Shown in pieces: positions 61,211-64,000 of a DNA stretch of 64,000 nt. The position numbers and the translations under genes were made by a program. Every line of letters begins with the position of its first letter. Positions within the stretch are counted from its first letter, which is position 1. Under the pieces are notes generated by a model. The model was not told the DNA's origin, made no database searches, and saw only the letters and a program-made list of their open reading frames with translations. Origin of the DNA: JAUMBM01 sp964645715 (GTDB taxonomy: Bacteria; Bacteroidota; Bacteroidia; Chitinophagales; Saprospiraceae); the NCBI GenBank assembly GCA_964645715.1, contig CAZYAO010000019.1:1-64000 (forward strand), written 5' to 3'.

Positions 61211-63181
61211 TCAGTTGCGGCTGTTCACCGGCAAAATTGTCCAGCTACTCTGTGATTCACCACTGCTGTTAACCACCCGGAACGTCTGCCCGTCAAGTGC
61301 AATGGCCAGCTGCCGGCTGTCGGGCGACCAGGCCAATGCATGCACAAAATTTTCGCCCGCAGGTCGAAAACTAGCCGTCTGCCTGCCTGTTTCTGCATCC
61401 CAGATGACCACCTGCCCATTATTGTCACCCGTCGCAATGCGATTGCCCGTGGTTGCCCAAGAGGCTGCCATCACCCAGTTGCTGTGTCCATTGGTCAATC
61501 GACGCAAGGGCTTGCCGGTTACTGCATCCCATATAACCCCCCTAAGATCATCACTGACAGACAGTAGTTTGGAACCGTCAGGCGAAAAAACTACATCTCG
61601 CACATAGTCCGTATGATCACTCAGTGTATTTTCCAGCTTTCCTGTCTGTGCACTAAAAATCAACACCTTACCGTCATCCGATGCAGTCGCGATTCGCTTG
61701 CCGTTGGCCGACCAACTCACTCCTCGTACCCAGTCGGTATGTCCCGACAACCGAAAACGCAGACCCTCGGATGCCACATTCCAAACCCATGTCTGATGGT
61801 CATCCGTGGCCGCCGCCAGATACTGCCCGTCAGGTGACCAAGCGAGGTCACGCACATAATCAGCCTGTTCCATACTGGCCTCCAGTCTGCCGCTGCTCAC
61901 ATTCCACACGCGCGTAGCATTCTCACTGCCTGCCGCCAGCTTGCTTCCGTCGGGCGACCAGGCTACCGAAAACAAACTGCTTTCTCCTGCCTGCGAGACG
62001 ATCCAGCGCACCTGGCTTTGCCCAGGCGTAAATATCCCCAGCCGGCCATCGCCCAAACTAACCGCCAACTGCCGGCCATTGGGCGACCAAGCCACCGCCA
62101 ACTGCGAAACAGTCACTTCTTCCTCGGCTCCCCCTCCGGCAGATTCTACTCCCTCAACTTTTTCTTCTATATCCGGTACAGACCATGTATTGAGCACACT
62201 GCCCGTTAACGACCAAGTATACACCGCCGCTGAACTCAGCGCTGCCGATAACCGCTGCTGATCAGGCGAAAATACAAGCCCCGCAATCGATTCTCCACCC
62301 GCCTGAAAACTCGCCTGCCGAACCCCTGTCAACGGATTCCATACGGACACCTTGCCCTGTGTGTCTCCCATAGCAACACGCGTGCCGTCGGCAGACCAGT
62401 CAACGGCCATAATCCAGTTGGTATGCGTACCCGTGAGCCTGCGCATTTCCACACCATTCAGCGCGTTCCAGACAATCGCCTGCATATCATCACTCACGGT
62501 AATTATATACTTTCCGTCCGGCGACCAGGCCACATCCCGCACATAATCTGTATGGGCTGATAGCACAAGCGCACGCGTTCCAGATAATGCATTAAAAACC
62601 ATTGCTTTACCATCATCCGAACCCGACACCACCTGCTGCCCGTTGGGCGACCACGCTACTGCCCGTACCCAATCCGTGTGCCCCGACAATTTTGTTCGAA
62701 CTGCCTGCCGACTGACTTCCCATATCCATACCAGCTTATCATCAGATCCTGCTGCCACAAAGCGCCCGTCTGGTGACCATACTACCTCCCGCACATAATC
62801 GTCGTGCGGCAGCGTATTGATTACACCACCACTGGCCACATCCCATATCTGCACAGATTCCTGTCCGCCAACTGCCAGTTCACGACCATTGGGTGACCAG
62901 TCAACACTAAACAGCGCCATGCCCGATGGCTGCTCCTCAATGAGCCATTGCGGCTGGGTTCGCCCAAGCGTGAAAATTGCTAGCCGACCATCCGCAAATG
63001 TTACCGCCAGCTGTCGGCCGTCAGGTGACCAGCTGCTACTGGTCTGGCTGGAGGCTGGCATGGCTTTTCCATCCAGCCCTCCGCCCACATAGGCCAACAA
63101 GTCAAAGGCGGTTGCCAACAGTACTGACATCAACACTACAGCTCTTGCCGCACTCATAAACGATTTTTTTTGCTCAATCAT
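61211..63181 (-). CDS. Exported WD40 repeat protein with two duplicated propellers
   Basis: About 656 residues from the ATG at 63181 (other ATGs at 63199 and 63157). The N-terminal signal KSFMSAARAVVLMSVLLATA is followed by two similar halves, residues about 35-345 and 365-650. They pair repeat by repeat: PDGRQLAVTFADGRLAIFTL with PNGRQLAVSLGDGRLGIFTP, and HTDWVRAVAWSPNGQQVVSG with HTDWVRGVSWSANGKRIATA. Each half fits one seven- or eight-bladed propeller. An acidic linker (EEKVEGVESAGGGAEEEV) joins them. A periplasmic scaffold role is likely; the partner is unknown. Confidence 0.88.
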   Translation of the reverse strand: MIEQKKSFMSAARAVVLMSVLLATAFDLLAYVGGGLDGKAMPASSQTSSSWSPDGRQLAVTFADGRLAIFTLGRTQPQWLIEEQPSGMALFSVDWSPNGRELAVGGQESVQIWDVASGGVINTLPHDDYVREVVWSPDGRFVAAGSDDKLVWIWEVSRQAVRTKLSGHTDWVRAVAWSPNGQQVVSGSDDGKAMVFNALSGTRALVLSAHTDYVRDVAWSPDGKYIITVSDDMQAIVWNALNGVEMRRLTGTHTNWIMAVDWSADGTRVAMGDTQGKVSVWNPLTGVRQASFQAGGESIAGLVFSPDQQRLSAALSSAAVYTWSLTGSVLNTWSVPDIEEKVEGVESAGGGAEEEVTVSQLAVAWSPNGRQLAVSLGDGRLGIFTPGQSQVRWIVSQAGESSLFSVAWSPDGSKLAAGSENATRVWNVSSGRLEASMEQADYVRDLAWSPDGQYLAAATDDHQTWVWNVASEGLRFRLSGHTDWVRGVSWSANGKRIATASDDGKVLIFSAQTGKLENTLSDHTDYVRDVVFSPDGSKLLSVSDDLRGVIWDAVTGKPLRRLTNGHSNWVMAASWATTGNRIATGDNNGQVVIWDAETGRQTASFRPAGENFVHALAWSPDSRQLAIALDGQTFRVVNSSGESQSSWTILPVNSRN

Positions 63182-63349
63182 AGGAAAAAGCTTGTACATA
63201 CGTGAAACATAATGATTCCCAGTAAGCTACTTGTACAAAAAAAATGCACCCCACTACCAGGATGATCATGCAATGTAAGAGAATTTTTCCGAAAACTTTT
63301 CTCCTGCTAATATACTGGCAAACAGCTATTATAGCTATACCTCATCAGA

Positions 63350-64000
63350 TCAATAAGCTCGCTCGTTTTTGCCCTCCATAAAATACATGAAAGCACGGTT
63401 GGCCACTCGACTCCCCCCAGGTGTTGGATACTGACCTGAGAAATACCAATCCCCGCTATTGCCTGGGCAAGATTCCCTGAGATCTTCAATCGTCTGATAA
63501 ATCACGGCTATCTTAGGCTTGATATTAGGCGGAGTGATAATCTGCGCTACCTTGTCCGAAATCTCCTCATACGAAAACTGCTCGTACAACGGAATAACCT
63601 CATTGACCACCTTGTCCAGTGGCAGCTTCATCGAAGCCTTGCAGCGCTCGTATGTATCGTGCAATAGCTGCTCTCTTCCATGTTCTTTCAGTAGTGCCAC
63701 CAGCGCTTTAAAGGCCACAAACTCTCCCATTTTTGACATGTCGATACCGTAACAGTCAGGGTACCGAATCTGGGGTGCTGAACTCACAATAATAATCTTT
63801 TTGGGCCGCAACCGTGATACAATCTGAATCAGGCTGTCGCGCAAAGTAGTGCCTCTGACAATTGAATCGTCCAGCAACACCAGCGTATCTTTCTCATTTT
63901 CAACAATTCCATACGTAACATCGTATACATGTGAGACCATGGAGCCACGTGCTACGGTGTCTGCTATGAACGTTCGCTGTTTTTCATCCTTCACCACTAC
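63350..64000 (-). CDS. purF: Amidophosphoribosyltransferase, C-terminal part (5' end outside window)
   Basis: The frame runs from the stop at 63350 to the right edge, 216 residues seen; there is no credible start. The PRPP-binding loop LVLLDDSIVRGTTLRDSLIQ and the following PKKIIIVSSAPQIRYPDCYG IDMSK region identify the PurF phosphoribosyl domain. The tail (DKVVNEVIPLYEQFSYEEIS, IAVIYQTIEDLRESCPGNSG) is of the longer Bacteroidota type. PurF makes phosphoribosylamine, the first step of purine synthesis. Confidence 0.9.
   Translation of the reverse strand, partial: VVVKDEKQRTFIADTVARGSMVSHVYDVTYGIVENEKDTLVLLDDSIVRGTTLRDSLIQIVSRLRPKKIIIVSSAPQIRYPDCYGIDMSKMGEFVAFKALVALLKEHGREQLLHDTYERCKASMKLPLDKVVNEVIPLYEQFSYEEISDKVAQIITPPNIKPKIAVIYQTIEDLRESCPGNSGDWYFSGQYPTPGGSRVANRAFMYFMEGKNERAY

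Overview
The window looks like a scaffold from a Bacteroidota chromosome, most likely a gliding or surface-attached marine-type lineage near Saprospiria (Lewinella-like). This is inferred from gene content. There are two type IX secretion (T9SS) components (PorZ and a PorG/DUF6089 barrel), T9SS-type C-terminal sorting domains, GEVED, SdrD-B-like and HYR-like surface modules, membrane-tethered TPR/LuxR and propeller/AraC regulators, and several promoters of the Bacteroidota form TTG-N19-21-TAnnTTTG. I see no rRNA, tRNA, insertion sequence, prophage or CRISPR array. Three runs of exactly 100 N (26665-26764, 39662-39761, 47525-47624) are scaffold gaps of unknown true length.

Layout. Positions 1-10510 (minus) are one uninterrupted open frame of more than 3500 codons, a giant secreted repeat protein whose 3' end lies outside the window. 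Next to it is a TPR-TM-LuxR regulator (10891-12555). 12850-17301 holds a secreted phosphatase, a tight minus-strand cluster (SDR, methyltransferase, DUF2064 transferase) and a small membrane protein. 17901-27153 is a long minus-strand series: porG, nadD, porZ, lptC, a CorC/HlyC protein, an ATP-grasp protein and a Kef-type antiporter. It links T9SS and LPS-export genes. 27286-33695 holds pseudouridine salvage (psuK, psuG), an acetyltransferase, a double M16 protease lipoprotein and an outer-membrane-type protein. 33894-39404 (plus) holds a VOC protein, RNase R, a PCM methyltransferase and a DUF3179 protein. 39405-39923 is a repeat and hairpin region. 39924-47785 holds a sugar isomerase-like protein, a hexapeptide protein, a sugar MFS transporter, a coiled-coil protein, a beta-helix lipoprotein, a Nudix hydrolase, an ECF sigma factor with an overlapping membrane partner, and a gapped membrane gene. 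47911-64000 holds tyrS, a second large secreted protein (dockerin plus T9SS sorting domain), a ThiF/MoeB-rhodanese protein, glyA, a propeller-TM-AraC regulator, a lipoprotein, a phosphohexomutase, a duplicated WD40 protein and the end of purF.

The most distinctive non-coding content is a set of long, near-perfect hairpins between genes. Five share a CTTTGG...CCAAAG core with co-varying flanks. At two loci the GC-rich hairpin is followed within a few bases by an AT-rich perfect palindrome. One of those loci lies between divergent genes, where a terminator is not expected. A 37-bp tandem palindromic array coincides with one assembly gap. Nothing I can defend as a wholly new defence or biosynthetic system is present. 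The best leads are the hairpin family, the porG-porZ-lptC linkage, the leader hairpin of the giant gene and the membrane-tethered regulators.
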